In this document: piece after piece, positions 1 through 6,861 of the stretch | Layout: each line of letters begins with the position of its first letter | Position numbering within the stretch: position 1 is the stretch's first letter | NCBI GenBank assembly: GCA_015657395.1 | Contig: JADLKI010000008.1 | Span: 596,190-605,349, forward strand | DNA length: 9,160 nucleotides | Direction of reading: 5' to 3' | Source: Spirochaetales bacterium | GTDB lineage: Bacteria > Spirochaetota > Spirochaetia > Treponematales > Rectinemataceae | Notes under the pieces: model-generated | The model's database searches: none | What the model was told of the DNA's origin: nothing | The model's input: only the letters and a program-made list of their open reading frames with translations | Program-made: the position numbers and the translations under genes

Positions 1-917
1 GGCCTTGATCCGCGGGTCGATGACGGCATACAGCAAATCAACGAAAAGAAGTATAAAGCCGATTACCGTGCTCTTCAGGATGATGCAACCGGTCACCATA
101 ACAGTATCGCGTGAATTGAGGGAGTCCACGATGAGCCTCCCAACCCCAGGCCAGGCAAAGACCGTTTCGGTCAATACCGATCCACCCAGGCAATAGGCGA
201 ACTGACTTCCCGCGATGGTGATGATAGGGATCAAGGCGTTGCTGAGGGCATGTTTCAATATTACTTTTTTCTCGGGAACACCCTTCGCCCTGGCGGTCTG
301 CAGATAGTCCTGCCTGAGCACGTCGAGCATCGAGGATCGCGTGGTGCGGGCCAAGATCGCCGTAAGGCCAGTGCCTATGGTCACGGCCGGCAATATGATG
401 TGCTTGATTCCGCCTATGCCTCCCGACGGCAGCCAATGCAGATTGAGGGAAAAGACGATGATCAGCATCAGGCCTAGCCAGAAACCCGGAATGGACTGGC
501 CCAAGAGTGCCAATACCAATGCGGCGTTGTCCTTTATCGTCCCGCGCTTGAGCGCGGAGTAAATCCCCAATGGTATCGAAATGATGATCGCCACGAAAAT
601 CGAGGCCATCGTGAGCATCAAGGTGGCGGGGAATTTCTCCATGAATGTCTGCAACACTGGCTTGTGCGTGATGTAAGACGTACCGAGATCGCCGCGCACG
701 AAATTCTTCATGTACATGAGATAGCGAACAAGAACCGGCTGATCCAATCCGTATGAAGCGCGAAGCTCGGCGAGCTGCTCCGTTGTGAGGTTTTGATCAC
801 CCGCGGTCACGCTGATGACATCGCCTGGGCCATATCCATGACGAAATATACCAGGAAAGAAACGCCCAGGATGACTGGAATCATGAGGAGGATTCGTCTA
901 ATGGCATACTTTAGCAT
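1..917 (-). pseudogene. DppB-like ABC transporter permease, frameshifted and cut by the window edge
   Basis: Inner-membrane permease of an oligopeptide/dipeptide-type ABC importer, the partner of the binding protein encoded just upstream. The start ATG (917-915) has a GGAG about 10 nt upstream and opens MLKYAIRRILLMIPVILGVS, the typical first membrane helix of this family. The frame then hits TGA at 809-807 after 36 codons, because the conserved DxAPGD motif is read as DMAQAM. Restoring one base in the plus-strand GGG at 827-829 gives MDMAPGD, and the frame then stays open to base 1. I translated it throughout: about 306 residues, several hydrophobic segments (about 99-121, 135-158, 172-188, 228-255, 272-300) and the cytoplasmic EAA loop RTARAKGVPEKK near residue 207. 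The end, DPRIKA, is close to the usual C-terminus, so few residues are missing. The identity is certain. Whether the frameshift is biological or a sequencing error cannot be told from this sequence. Confidence 0.9.
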
Positions 918-948
918 CGCACTATAACTCCTGCCTTCGTCCACGCAT

Positions 949-983
949 GCCAAGGCCGGCGCTGAATTTGGCTCGGCCTTGGC
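949..983 (-). repeat. Perfect 10-bp inverted repeat between binding-protein and permease genes
   Basis: GCCAAGGCCG (949-958) pairs perfectly with CGGCCTTGGC (974-983) around a 15-nt loop, in the 98-nt gap after the binding-protein stop. No T-tract follows on the minus strand, so it is not a standard intrinsic terminator. In many ABC importers a hairpin here protects the binding-protein mRNA from 3' decay or limits read-through into the permease gene. That role is inferred. Confidence 0.6.
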
Positions 984-1015
984 GCATTGAGGTTACGGGC
1001 AAATACGAAATACCC

Positions 1016-2545
1016 CTATTTGGTGGGTACCTTTACATAGGTGTAATCGTGCGCGCCGCTTGAGGAGAACACCGCTCCCTCGAGATCCTTGTTGATCGCC
1101 ACGCCGGAATTAGCGTAATAGAGCGGAATATAGGGGCATTCCGTGTGCACGATCACCTGTACCTCCTGGTACTCCTTGAGCCGCTTCGCGGTATCTGGCT
1201 CTGCGGCGGCGAGGTCCAGCAATTCGGTAACGCGAGGATTGTTATATTTGGCATGGTTCGCTGCGCTCGTAGGATAGAGCGTACGACGCGCATCGTCTCC
1301 TTCCGGTCCGAAGGCGACGCTGTACATGAGGACGTTGTAATTACCGGCCGAGGCCTTGCTGGTCAAGCCTGCGGCATCCACCTCGTCGATTGTGACCTTG
1401 ATGCCAAGGGGGGCAAGCTGCTGCTGGATGATCTGCAGGGCGTTTACGCGCCATGTGGTGCTGGTCATGAAGGAAAGGGTAAGACCCTTGGAATACTTCG
1501 ATTTTGCCATGTATTCCTTCGCCTTCTGGAGATTAAAGTCGTAACTGGCAAGGCCAACAGATTTCCAGTCGTCAAAATATCCGAATTGGTAGAAGCCCCA
1601 CATCCCATTGGCTTTGCCGGCTAGGCCGCTGGCGGCCCCGTCGATGACATCTTGAACATTGAGGGCGTAGGCTATGGCCAGGCGCAGGTTCGCGTCGCGG
1701 CAAACTTCCGAGTCCATATTGAAGGCTAGGTAGGTGAGAGCGGAGGACTGATAGCTGATCATCTTGAGGTCTTTGTTGGCCTTGATGAGGTCCAACTCGG
1801 TATTGTTCGGAGCCTGGCAGGCATCGATCTCATGATTTTCCAGGGCTATCAGCCGGGCGCTTGCCTCGGGAATGTAGCGAAAGCGAAGGGTCTTAGTCAC
1901 GGGGCGCTCGCCCCAATACTTATCGAATCGCTCCAGGAGCGTATAATCGCCGGATACGAAGGCTTTGTTGACCCAGGGGCCTGTGCCGATGGCCGGGCCA
2001 TTCACGGAGTCGGCCTCCACGGCCTTCCTGTTCAGCACGGAGTAGAAGGGAGAGGATAGGGTAACGAGGAGGTCCATATTAGGCCTGATGAGGTTTATGA
2101 CCAGGGTATTCTTGTCAGGCGCGGAGGCTGAACTGATGGACTTATAGAAGGCTTTCACGGTACCGTCGCTGGCATTTTTGCCATATTGTATCGTGAAGAG
2201 CCAGTCATCGGCCGTCATCTTCTCGCCGTTGTGAAAATACACGTCGTCGCGGAGATTGAAGGTCCAGGTCTTCTTGTCGCTCGATATCTTCCAACTTTTG
2301 GCAAGTTCGGGAAGGACCTCCTTGGTCGTCTCATTGAATCCGGTGAGGCAGTTGTGCGTAAGCTTAAACATGGTACTGTGGGCGACATTGCCCGCGGCGG
2401 TCGGATTCGTCGTCGTGGTCTTGGATTGGACGCCGATGATGACCTCGTTCTTCCAGCTCGGTGCAGGGGCCGAACTGACGCTGCTAGGCAGTAGAATACC
2501 GAGGATCACAACGAGAGTGAGTCCTGCTGCAAGGTTTCTCTTCAT
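1016..2545 (-). CDS. ABC transporter substrate-binding protein, family 5 (peptide/opine/nickel type)
   Basis: Exported binding protein of 509 residues that captures the solute and delivers it to the DppB/DppC-type permease. The start at 2545 is chosen because AAAGGAG (2560-2554) lies 8 nt upstream and the product then opens with a classic signal peptide: MKRN, a hydrophobic stretch to about residue 20, then VSSAPAP with a likely signal peptidase I site. There is no lipobox cysteine. A longer in-frame reading back to 3001 would add 152 residues antisense-like to the aldolase gene and bury the signal peptide. SBP_bac_5 hallmarks are the segment KSWKISSDKKTWTFNLRDDV, the NGEKMTADDW motif, and GTGPWVNKAF followed by ERFDKYWGERP near residues 188-215. 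Length is normal for the family. The family binds peptides, opines, nickel or oligosaccharides, so the ligand is not fixed. The neighbouring sugar-type enzymes make a peptide ligand less likely. Confidence 0.93.
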   Translation of the reverse strand: MKRNLAAGLTLVVILGILLPSSVSSAPAPSWKNEVIIGVQSKTTTTNPTAAGNVAHSTMFKLTHNCLTGFNETTKEVLPELAKSWKISSDKKTWTFNLRDDVYFHNGEKMTADDWLFTIQYGKNASDGTVKAFYKSISSASAPDKNTLVINLIRPNMDLLVTLSSPFYSVLNRKAVEADSVNGPAIGTGPWVNKAFVSGDYTLLERFDKYWGERPVTKTLRFRYIPEASARLIALENHEIDACQAPNNTELDLIKANKDLKMISYQSSALTYLAFNMDSEVCRDANLRLAIAYALNVQDVIDGAASGLAGKANGMWGFYQFGYFDDWKSVGLASYDFNLQKAKEYMAKSKYSKGLTLSFMTSTTWRVNALQIIQQQLAPLGIKVTIDEVDAAGLTSKASAGNYNVLMYSVAFGPEGDDARRTLYPTSAANHAKYNNPRVTELLDLAAAEPDTAKRLKEYQEVQVIVHTECPYIPLYYANSGVAINKDLEGAVFSSSGAHDYTYVKVPTK

Positions 2546-2552
2546 GGCTCGT

Positions 2553-2560
2553 TCTCCTTT
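2553..2560 (-). promoter_or_regulatory. Ribosome binding site deciding the binding-protein start
   Basis: AAAGGAGA on the minus strand, 7-8 nt before the ATG at 2545. It supports the short start with a signal peptide over the 152-residue N-terminal extension. Confidence 0.8.
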
Positions 2561-2581
2561 TAGGTCAGAATATCTTTCGAA

Positions 2582-2601
2582 ATGCGCCCGTGAAGGCGCA
2601 T
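2582..2601 (-). repeat. Hairpin in the leader of the binding-protein gene
   Basis: ATGCGCC (2582-2588) pairs perfectly with GGCGCAT (2595-2601) around a 6-nt loop. It sits about 20 nt upstream of the ribosome binding site and does not mask it. No T-tract follows. It is the most SBP-proximal of three hairpins in the aldolase-to-binding-protein gap and may be a 5' stabiliser of a processed transcript (inference). Confidence 0.55.
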
Positions 2602-2624
2602 ACACGACATCATGCTGGGCAATC

Positions 2625-2647
2625 GAGATCGGCTGTTTATCGATCTC
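2625..2647 (-). repeat. Second intergenic hairpin upstream of the binding-protein gene
   Basis: GAGATCG (2625-2631) pairs perfectly with CGATCTC (2641-2647), loop 9 nt. It is the middle of three inverted repeats in a 136-nt gap. No T-tract is present on either strand. Confidence 0.5.
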
Positions 2648-2658
2648 AAGATATATAC

Positions 2659-2686
2659 CCTGAGGGCGCGCGACGCGGCCCTCAGG
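2659..2686 (-). repeat. 9-bp hairpin overlapping the aldolase stop codon
   Basis: CCTGAGGGC (2659-2667) pairs perfectly with GCCCTCAGG (2678-2686) around a 10-nt GC-rich loop. The aldolase TGA (2684-2682) lies inside the stem. On the minus strand the hairpin is followed by GGTATATATC rather than a run of T. It is therefore a weak or factor-assisted terminator at most, or a barrier protecting the upstream messages from 3' exonucleases. Confidence 0.6.
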
Positions 2687-3569
2687 CCTCCGTTTTCGAC
2701 GGGGCGCGGAATTTGGGCGAAAGGCCTTGGACTGCGGCCCAGGCCTTGCCGGAGCAACCGCATACGTCGAAAAGGTGCTGGCATTTTTGCTTGTAGCCCT
2801 TTTCCATGACCGGCCAGAAACGATAGATGTTATTGCCTTCCATCCCGTCCGCGAGGAGTGAATCGAGGCAGGCGCGCATGAGCTCGTTGGCCACGTTGAC
2901 CTTGCAGATCCCCGAACGGCAGGCTCGGGCGATGTTCTCGTCGCCGGTACCGCTCCCGCCGTGCAGAACGAGGGGTACGGGAACCTTCGCGGCCAGTTCA
3001 TCGAGCAGGTCGAACCGGAGCTTCGGCTCGCCCTTGTATACTCCGTGGGCTGTCCCGATTGCCACGGCCAGGCAATCGACCCCTGTTTCCTTCACGTACC
3101 GGACGGCCTCCTCCGGCACGGTCAGGGCGGAGTTCCCATCGACGGCGTAATTGACGCCGCTTCCCACGTGGCCGAGCTCCGCTTCGACGTCGATGTCCAC
3201 TGCGTGGGCGATGCGCACCATCTCCTTAACCTCCGCGACGTTCTGCTCATAAGGAAGGGAAGAGCGATCCACCATGATGGAGCCGAAGCCGGCGCGGATT
3301 CCCCTCACACTCTCCTTGAAATTGGAGGAATGGTCCCACATCGCCGCGACGGGTACACTCGCGCGGCAAGAAAAATCCTCAATGATACGGGTGAAGTAAT
3401 TCACCCCGTCGGTCTGGTAGTATCCGGTCAGGATGATGACCGGCGACTTCGCTTCTTCCGCTGCTTCGATGCATGCGCGCAAAGTGAATTCGTTGGCCGC
3501 CGAAATGGCCGGGACGCCGTATCTCCCTTCCTTTGCATGGCCGAGAATTTCCGAGAGTTTGGCAATCAT
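2682..3569 (-). CDS. Class II (zinc-dependent) ketose-bisphosphate aldolase, GatY/KbaY-like
   Basis: Cytoplasmic aldolase of 295 residues that would cleave a ketose (bis)phosphate into DHAP and an aldehyde, or catalyse the reverse condensation. The family's catalytic residues are present: the Asp-His pair D79/H80 in AMWDHSSNF (Asp proton donor, His zinc ligand), E131 in VEAELG, H175 in GTAHGVYKG and H203 in LVLHGGSG. The C-terminal VCGCSGKA matches the DCGCEGRA ending typical of GatY/KbaY tagatose-bisphosphate aldolases. Differences from that group are WDHS for LDHH/LDHG, S104 where MIDxSHLP has His, and N228 in KVNVANEL where the phosphate-binding loop has Thr. Substrate preference may therefore differ. 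A perfect AAGGAGGT supports the start. The gene lies 12 nt after the Fe-ADH gene and is clearly in the same operon. Confidence 0.92.
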   Translation of the reverse strand: MIAKLSEILGHAKEGRYGVPAISAANEFTLRACIEAAEEAKSPVIILTGYYQTDGVNYFTRIIEDFSCRASVPVAAMWDHSSNFKESVRGIRAGFGSIMVDRSSLPYEQNVAEVKEMVRIAHAVDIDVEAELGHVGSGVNYAVDGNSALTVPEEAVRYVKETGVDCLAVAIGTAHGVYKGEPKLRFDLLDELAAKVPVPLVLHGGSGTGDENIARACRSGICKVNVANELMRACLDSLLADGMEGNNIYRFWPVMEKGYKQKCQHLFDVCGCSGKAWAAVQGLSPKFRAPSKTEA

Positions 3570-3576
3570 ATTCGGA

Positions 3577-3584
3577 CCTCCTTA
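3577..3584 (-). promoter_or_regulatory. Consensus Shine-Dalgarno overlapping the Fe-ADH stop codon
   Basis: TAAGGAGGT: the TAA stop of the Fe-ADH gene (3584-3582) is the first part of the AAGGAGGT ribosome binding site of the aldolase, which lies 7 nt before its ATG. This layout favours re-initiation and coupled translation of the two enzymes. Confidence 0.75.
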
Positions 3585-4748
3585 TGACGCAAGTTTGTAA
3601 ACTTCGATAATCTCCGGGACCGTGAGCTGGGATACGGCTCCGACCCTATCGCTCCCCGCCGTTTCCGCCGCCAGCCTCGCAAATCCGGCGAATCGCTCCG
3701 GCATCACACCTATCTGGGACAACCGGGTTGGAAGGCCTATTTTCGCCAAGAAATCCTCAAAGGCATCAATACCCGCGATGGCCGCAGCCCCATCAGTTCT
3801 TCCGGGAGCTACTCCCATGACCCTTCGGGCGAAGCCAGCGTGTTTTTTCAGATTACGCTCGAAGCAGTAGCGCATCCAGGCCGGGACGATGATCGCCAGC
3901 GTCGAACCGTGAGGCTGATGGGTGGCGGTGGTTATTGGATTTTCCATGTAGTGCATCGCCCAATCGGAGGGGCCTCCGATACCCAGCAAGCCGCTGTTGG
4001 CGAGGGTCGCCGCCATCTGGAGCTCGGCGCGGACCTCGAAGTCCTCGGGGCGGTCGATCACCGCCCGCATATTGTCCATGGTCGCGGTGATTACTGCTTC
4101 GCACAACCTGTCCTGCAGTATCGAATCACTGCAGAAGTAATGTTCCATGACGTGGGTGATGGCGTCGAAGGCGCCGGACAGCGTCTGGCGCATGGGCAGC
4201 GACGCGGTGAGGGAAGGGTCTAGGATCGCGAAGCGGAAACGGATCGCGTCTTGGAACAGAGGGCGCTTGATTGCGGGATCCTTGGTGTCATCCACGATCA
4301 TCGCTGTGCCGGACACTTCGCTTCCCGTTCCGCTCAAGGTGACGACGCAGCCCACGGGCAGGCACTTTTCCGATCGGTGCTTGTACGAGACATATTCCGT
4401 GAAGTCGCCCTCGTTGACAGCCATGAAGGCTATCGCCTTCGCGGAATCCATGACGCTGCCGCCGCCGACGGCCAGGACGCAGTCGATATGTTCCTTCCGG
4501 CACAATTCCACGCCCTTCAGCACCAGGGAAAGGCGCGGGCTGGGGACGACGCCGGAAAGCTCGAAGACCTCCAGCCCGGCTTCCGCCAGAGAGCGGCGGA
4601 TCTCCCCGAGGAGGGCGGACAGGTAGTCTCCACCGTCGTGGTGGATCAGAATCCTCTTGCCGTAGCGCGCCGCCTCCTCGCCGACCTTGGAAGGGCTTCC
4701 CTTCCCGAAGACGAAGCGCGTCGGCACGCAAAAAGTAAAATCAATCAT
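3582..4748 (-). CDS. Iron-containing alcohol dehydrogenase (group III, YqhD/BdhA-like)
   Basis: Cytoplasmic NAD(P)-dependent alcohol dehydrogenase of 388 residues, the family's normal length. The N-terminal half is the dinucleotide-binding domain, with the GGGS motif at 95-98 followed by MDSAKAI, and TLSGTGSE at 137-144. The C-terminal helical domain carries all four metal ligands: D195 and H199 in GAFDAITH, H266 in DWAMH, and H280 in QPHG. The H266-H280 spacing of 14 equals that of E. coli YqhD. Members reduce aldehydes such as butyraldehyde, lactaldehyde or glyceraldehyde, or oxidise the alcohols. Next to an aldolase, the likeliest job is reduction of the aldehyde fragment to an alcohol, regenerating NAD(P)+ (inference). 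A ribosome site AAAAGG lies 9 nt before the ATG, and the gap after the Zn dehydrogenase is 14 nt. Confidence 0.94.
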   Translation of the reverse strand: MIDFTFCVPTRFVFGKGSPSKVGEEAARYGKRILIHHDGGDYLSALLGEIRRSLAEAGLEVFELSGVVPSPRLSLVLKGVELCRKEHIDCVLAVGGGSVMDSAKAIAFMAVNEGDFTEYVSYKHRSEKCLPVGCVVTLSGTGSEVSGTAMIVDDTKDPAIKRPLFQDAIRFRFAILDPSLTASLPMRQTLSGAFDAITHVMEHYFCSDSILQDRLCEAVITATMDNMRAVIDRPEDFEVRAELQMAATLANSGLLGIGGPSDWAMHYMENPITTATHQPHGSTLAIIVPAWMRYCFERNLKKHAGFARRVMGVAPGRTDGAAAIAGIDAFEDFLAKIGLPTRLSQIGVMPERFAGFARLAAETAGSDRVGAVSQLTVPEIIEVYKLAS

Positions 4749-4762
4749 CCCCAGCGACCTTT

Positions 4763-5806
4763 TCAGAACTTGATGATCACGCGATAGGTGTCGGGCCGGA
4801 TGGCGGTCTCGAAGGCCTTCTTCGCATCCTCGAAGGGGATCACTGCAGAAAGAAGCTTGGATGGATCAACCAGTTTCTTGTTGAGGAGCCGGACGGCGGT
4901 GTCGAACGAGGCGATGCTGGGACTCACCGAGCCGGTGATCACTCGTTCCGTGTTGTGGAGCATGTTGGCGCTGACAGCGAGGGGATCGTCCGGATGTATG
5001 GAAGAATACATTATGCAGCGGCCCATCTTGCCGGTCATCTCGATAGCCTGTGCCGCTACAGCCGGGAAGGCGGTCGTGTCGAACACCACGTCCGCGCCGC
5101 GCCCCTCGGTGAGCTTCTTGACGAACTCCACAGGATCGGTCTCTTTGGGCGAGAAAACGACGTCGCAGCCAAAGGACTCCGCCAATTCCCTGCGGCGGGG
5201 ATCTATTTCGCTCATTATCACACGGGCGCCCCTGCGCTTTGCGGTCAGCAGATGCAGCATACCCATGACGCCGCCGCCGATGACCACAACATCGTCGCCT
5301 AGACCGATATTCGCGCGCTCAATGCTCTTGCATACGCAGCCCAGGGGCTCGACGAAAATGCCATTCTCCCAGGGCAGTTCAGGATTGAGCTTCCAGACCT
5401 TCGAAGGATCGGCGGCCTTGTACTGTGCGAAGCCGCCCGGCCCGTTCATGCCGTAGTCTTCGCTCATATTGGCGTAGGCATTGACGCAGAGGTTCTCCTC
5501 GCCCCTGCGACAGTAATAACAACTGCCGCAGGCGTGGATCATGCTGACGGTGACGAGGTCGCCGAGGGCAAAATCCTTGGGATTGACCTTGCTGCCCAGC
5601 TCGACGATCCTGCCGACCACTTCATGACCGCCCAAGAAGGGCATAGTGGCCTTGCCGGAGGCATACACGCGCTGTTCCCAGGTGCAGATAGCACATCCCT
5701 CAATTTTCACCAAGACCTGGTTTGGACGAGGGACCGGACGATCGACTTCTCGAATCTCGATGGTTTCTTTACCGGTGATTGCCAGGACCTTCATTTTTTG
5801 AGGCAT
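4763..5806 (-). CDS. Zinc-dependent medium-chain alcohol/polyol dehydrogenase
   Basis: First gene of the operon: a 347-residue MDR-superfamily dehydrogenase of the sorbitol/threonine dehydrogenase type. The GroES-like domain has the catalytic zinc ligands C41 (CAICTWEQ), H61-E62 (GGHE) and E153 (FVEPLG). The four structural-zinc cysteines are C93, C96, C99 and C107. The Rossmann motif GGGVMG is at 177-182, and the acidic E200 after the second strand (VIMSEIDPRR) favours NAD over NADP. It should oxidise a secondary alcohol of a sugar, polyol or amino acid, but the substrate cannot be read from the sequence. C-A-I-C-T-W-E replaces the usual C-G-I-C-G-T-D, so the active-site neighbourhood is somewhat divergent. 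AGGAGG 6 nt before the ATG supports the start at 5806. The TTGACA/TAGTAT promoter lies directly upstream, giving a leader of roughly 36 nt. Confidence 0.93.
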   Translation of the reverse strand: MPQKMKVLAITGKETIEIREVDRPVPRPNQVLVKIEGCAICTWEQRVYASGKATMPFLGGHEVVGRIVELGSKVNPKDFALGDLVTVSMIHACGSCYYCRRGEENLCVNAYANMSEDYGMNGPGGFAQYKAADPSKVWKLNPELPWENGIFVEPLGCVCKSIERANIGLGDDVVVIGGGVMGMLHLLTAKRRGARVIMSEIDPRRRELAESFGCDVVFSPKETDPVEFVKKLTEGRGADVVFDTTAFPAVAAQAIEMTGKMGRCIMYSSIHPDDPLAVSANMLHNTERVITGSVSPSIASFDTAVRLLNKKLVDPSKLLSAVIPFEDAKKAFETAIRPDTYRVIIKF

Positions 5807-5822
5807 AAGCTTCCTCCTGATG

Positions 5823-5839
5823 AACAGGTAAAACGATAA
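5823..5839 (-). promoter_or_regulatory. Possible weak second operator just past the transcription start
   Basis: Plus-strand AACAGGTAAAACGATAA matches the main operator at 12 of 17 positions when aligned on the shared GGTAAAAC core. It falls just downstream of the predicted start site (about 5843), where a second bound repressor could block elongation or cooperate through looping. Only one half-site is good, so this is tentative. Confidence 0.3.
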
Positions 5840-5849
5840 CTAGGAGAGT

Positions 5850-5878
5850 ATACTACAATGCAAATGTATTGTTGTCAA
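5850..5878 (-). promoter_or_regulatory. Sigma-70 promoter of the catabolic operon
   Basis: On the minus strand TTGACA (5878-5873), a 17-nt spacer and TAGTAT (5855-5850): a consensus -35 and a -10 with one mismatch. Transcription should begin near 5843 and run into the Zn dehydrogenase. The -35 overlaps the palindromic operator, fitting a strong promoter held down by a repressor. Confidence 0.85.
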
Positions 5879-5893
5879 CTGGTAAAACCAGTT
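5877..5893 (-). promoter_or_regulatory. Perfect 17-bp palindromic operator of the GntR/FadR-type regulator
   Basis: Plus-strand AACTGGTAAAACCAGTT: two perfect 7-bp arms around a 3-bp centre. The core TGGT-N3-ACCA fits the TnGTnnnACnA pattern known for FadR-subfamily regulators. Its last two bases on the minus strand are the TT of the TTGACA -35 box. A bound dimer would exclude RNA polymerase. A related copy with identical placement sits in front of the regulator gene at 6860-6876. Confidence 0.8.
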
Positions 5894-6020
5894 AACTAAT
5901 CGAAAACATGCTTCCCTTTCAACCAATAACCACAAGCTACATATCAGTACGAATAATCCGGGGCTGCATTCGAGGAAACAAGCCGGGACCTCGACCGGGA
6001 AACCGGACAGAGGTGTTTGC

Positions 6021-6752
6021 TTAGGCACTTCCGTCCATGTGTTGATAGTATTCCGTATACACGCCCCGAACCATCTCCAAATGCTTTTTCATGGCTTCCA
6101 CAGCGTCATCCCTCGAATGTTGCAATATACCATCGTAAATCGCTTTATGTTCTAGAAATAGCTGCATGGAACCCTCTGCTCGTTTCAGTACTAGGGCTCG
6201 GGCATCTTTGATCGAAATCTCCATCAGAGTATTGACCAATTCGGAAGCCTTGATGAGCATACTATTCTCCGTATGATGAATGATGGCCTGATGAAATTGG
6301 ATATCCGCTTCCACTCCCAAGGCGTTATCGCCTTTTTCAATCGAAAGCTTCATCATTTCGAGTATTTTTTTGAGATTATCAATGAGCCCTTCTATCGAAT
6401 TCTTCACTGCCAGTTCCACTGCTTTCACTTCTATCAGCTCTCGTATCTCGAGCAGTTCCAAACCGAATCTTGGTCGCCGGCAGAACAGTGGGGCAAACAG
6501 ATTTAAAAACGGTTCGATGTTAAATTCCGTGAGATATGCTCCGCCGCCAGCCCGGATGGTAATGAGGCCTACGGCCTGCATGACCCGTAACGCTTCCCTG
6601 ACGGAAGGGCGGCTGACTTGGAATCGTTCGCATAATTCTCGTTCAGAGGGGAGTTTATCTCCAATTTTCAATTCCTCGTTGTATATCAATTCGACAAAGC
6701 TCCCAATAATCTCCTGGTATATTTTCCGGGTCTGGACAGGCTTTATGTTCAT
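6021..6752 (-). CDS. GntR-family transcriptional regulator, FadR subfamily with FCD domain
   Basis: Cytoplasmic DNA-binding repressor of 243 residues. The N-terminal winged helix (about 10-76) has the family signature LPSERELCERFQVSRPSVRE, with recognition helix at 46-57 and wing GLITIRAGGGAYL. The C-terminal helical FCD effector domain keeps the metal-binding set D150, H154 (ADIQFHQAI), H202 (LEHKAI) and H224 (KKHLEM). Such domains bind carboxylate or sugar-acid ligands at the metal. The start at 6752 is preceded by AGAGGA at about 6 nt. The gene has its own promoter with an operator resembling that of the downstream operon, so autoregulation and control of the dehydrogenase-aldolase-transporter operon are likely. 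Base composition is visibly more AT-rich than the flanking enzyme genes. It ends 214 nt before the operon start. No convincing terminator was found in that gap, so some read-through is possible. Confidence 0.93.
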   Translation of the reverse strand: MNIKPVQTRKIYQEIIGSFVELIYNEELKIGDKLPSERELCERFQVSRPSVREALRVMQAVGLITIRAGGGAYLTEFNIEPFLNLFAPLFCRRPRFGLELLEIRELIEVKAVELAVKNSIEGLIDNLKKILEMMKLSIEKGDNALGVEADIQFHQAIIHHTENSMLIKASELVNTLMEISIKDARALVLKRAEGSMQLFLEHKAIYDGILQHSRDDAVEAMKKHLEMVRGVYTEYYQHMDGSA

Positions 6753-6832
6753 TGTTTTCCTCTCTTATGAAGCTTCGTTCTTACCAATCAATACTGAAGT
6801 GTATTTTAAATACTAATACTTCTAGAGTTTAG

Positions 6833-6861
6833 ACTATAATTTACAAGCGATAATAAGTCAA
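6833..6861 (-). promoter_or_regulatory. Sigma-70 promoter of the regulator gene
   Basis: On the minus strand TTGACT (6861-6856), a 17-nt spacer and TATAGT (6838-6833), one mismatch from consensus in each box. Start site predicted near 6826, giving a leader of about 73 nt. The architecture is the same as that of the operon promoter. Confidence 0.8.

Noticed and set aside
38..436. 132-codon minus-strand frame inside the permease
   Set aside because: The permease frame through the same bases encodes the EAA loop and conserved helices. This one is an out-of-frame shadow rich in His and Arg.
2546..3001. N-terminal extension of the binding-protein frame giving a 661-residue protein
   Set aside because: It overlaps the aldolase gene in another frame, buries a clear signal peptide at internal residue 153, and ignores the good ribosome site at 2553-2560. 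Its sequence (Arg/Pro/Ser-rich) looks like a shadow frame.
2961..3587. 208-codon plus-strand open frame opposite the aldolase
   Set aside because: Its His/Asp/Gly/Val-rich composition is typical of an antisense shadow of a GC-rich gene, and it has no recognisable motif.
4869..4875. ACCAGTT half-site inside the Zn dehydrogenase, and another at 7909-7915 inside the peptidase
   Set aside because: Neither has a matching inverted partner 3 bp away or a promoter. They are expected by chance in coding sequence.
5995..6006. CCGG-GAAA-CCGG mini hairpin after the regulator stop, considered as a terminator
   Set aside because: The stem is only 4 bp, the flanks mismatch, and no T-tract follows on the minus strand.
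5840..6028. 62-codon minus-strand frame between regulator and operon
   Set aside because: It begins inside the regulator's end and covers the operon's operator and promoter. It has no family resemblance, and the control elements explain the region better.
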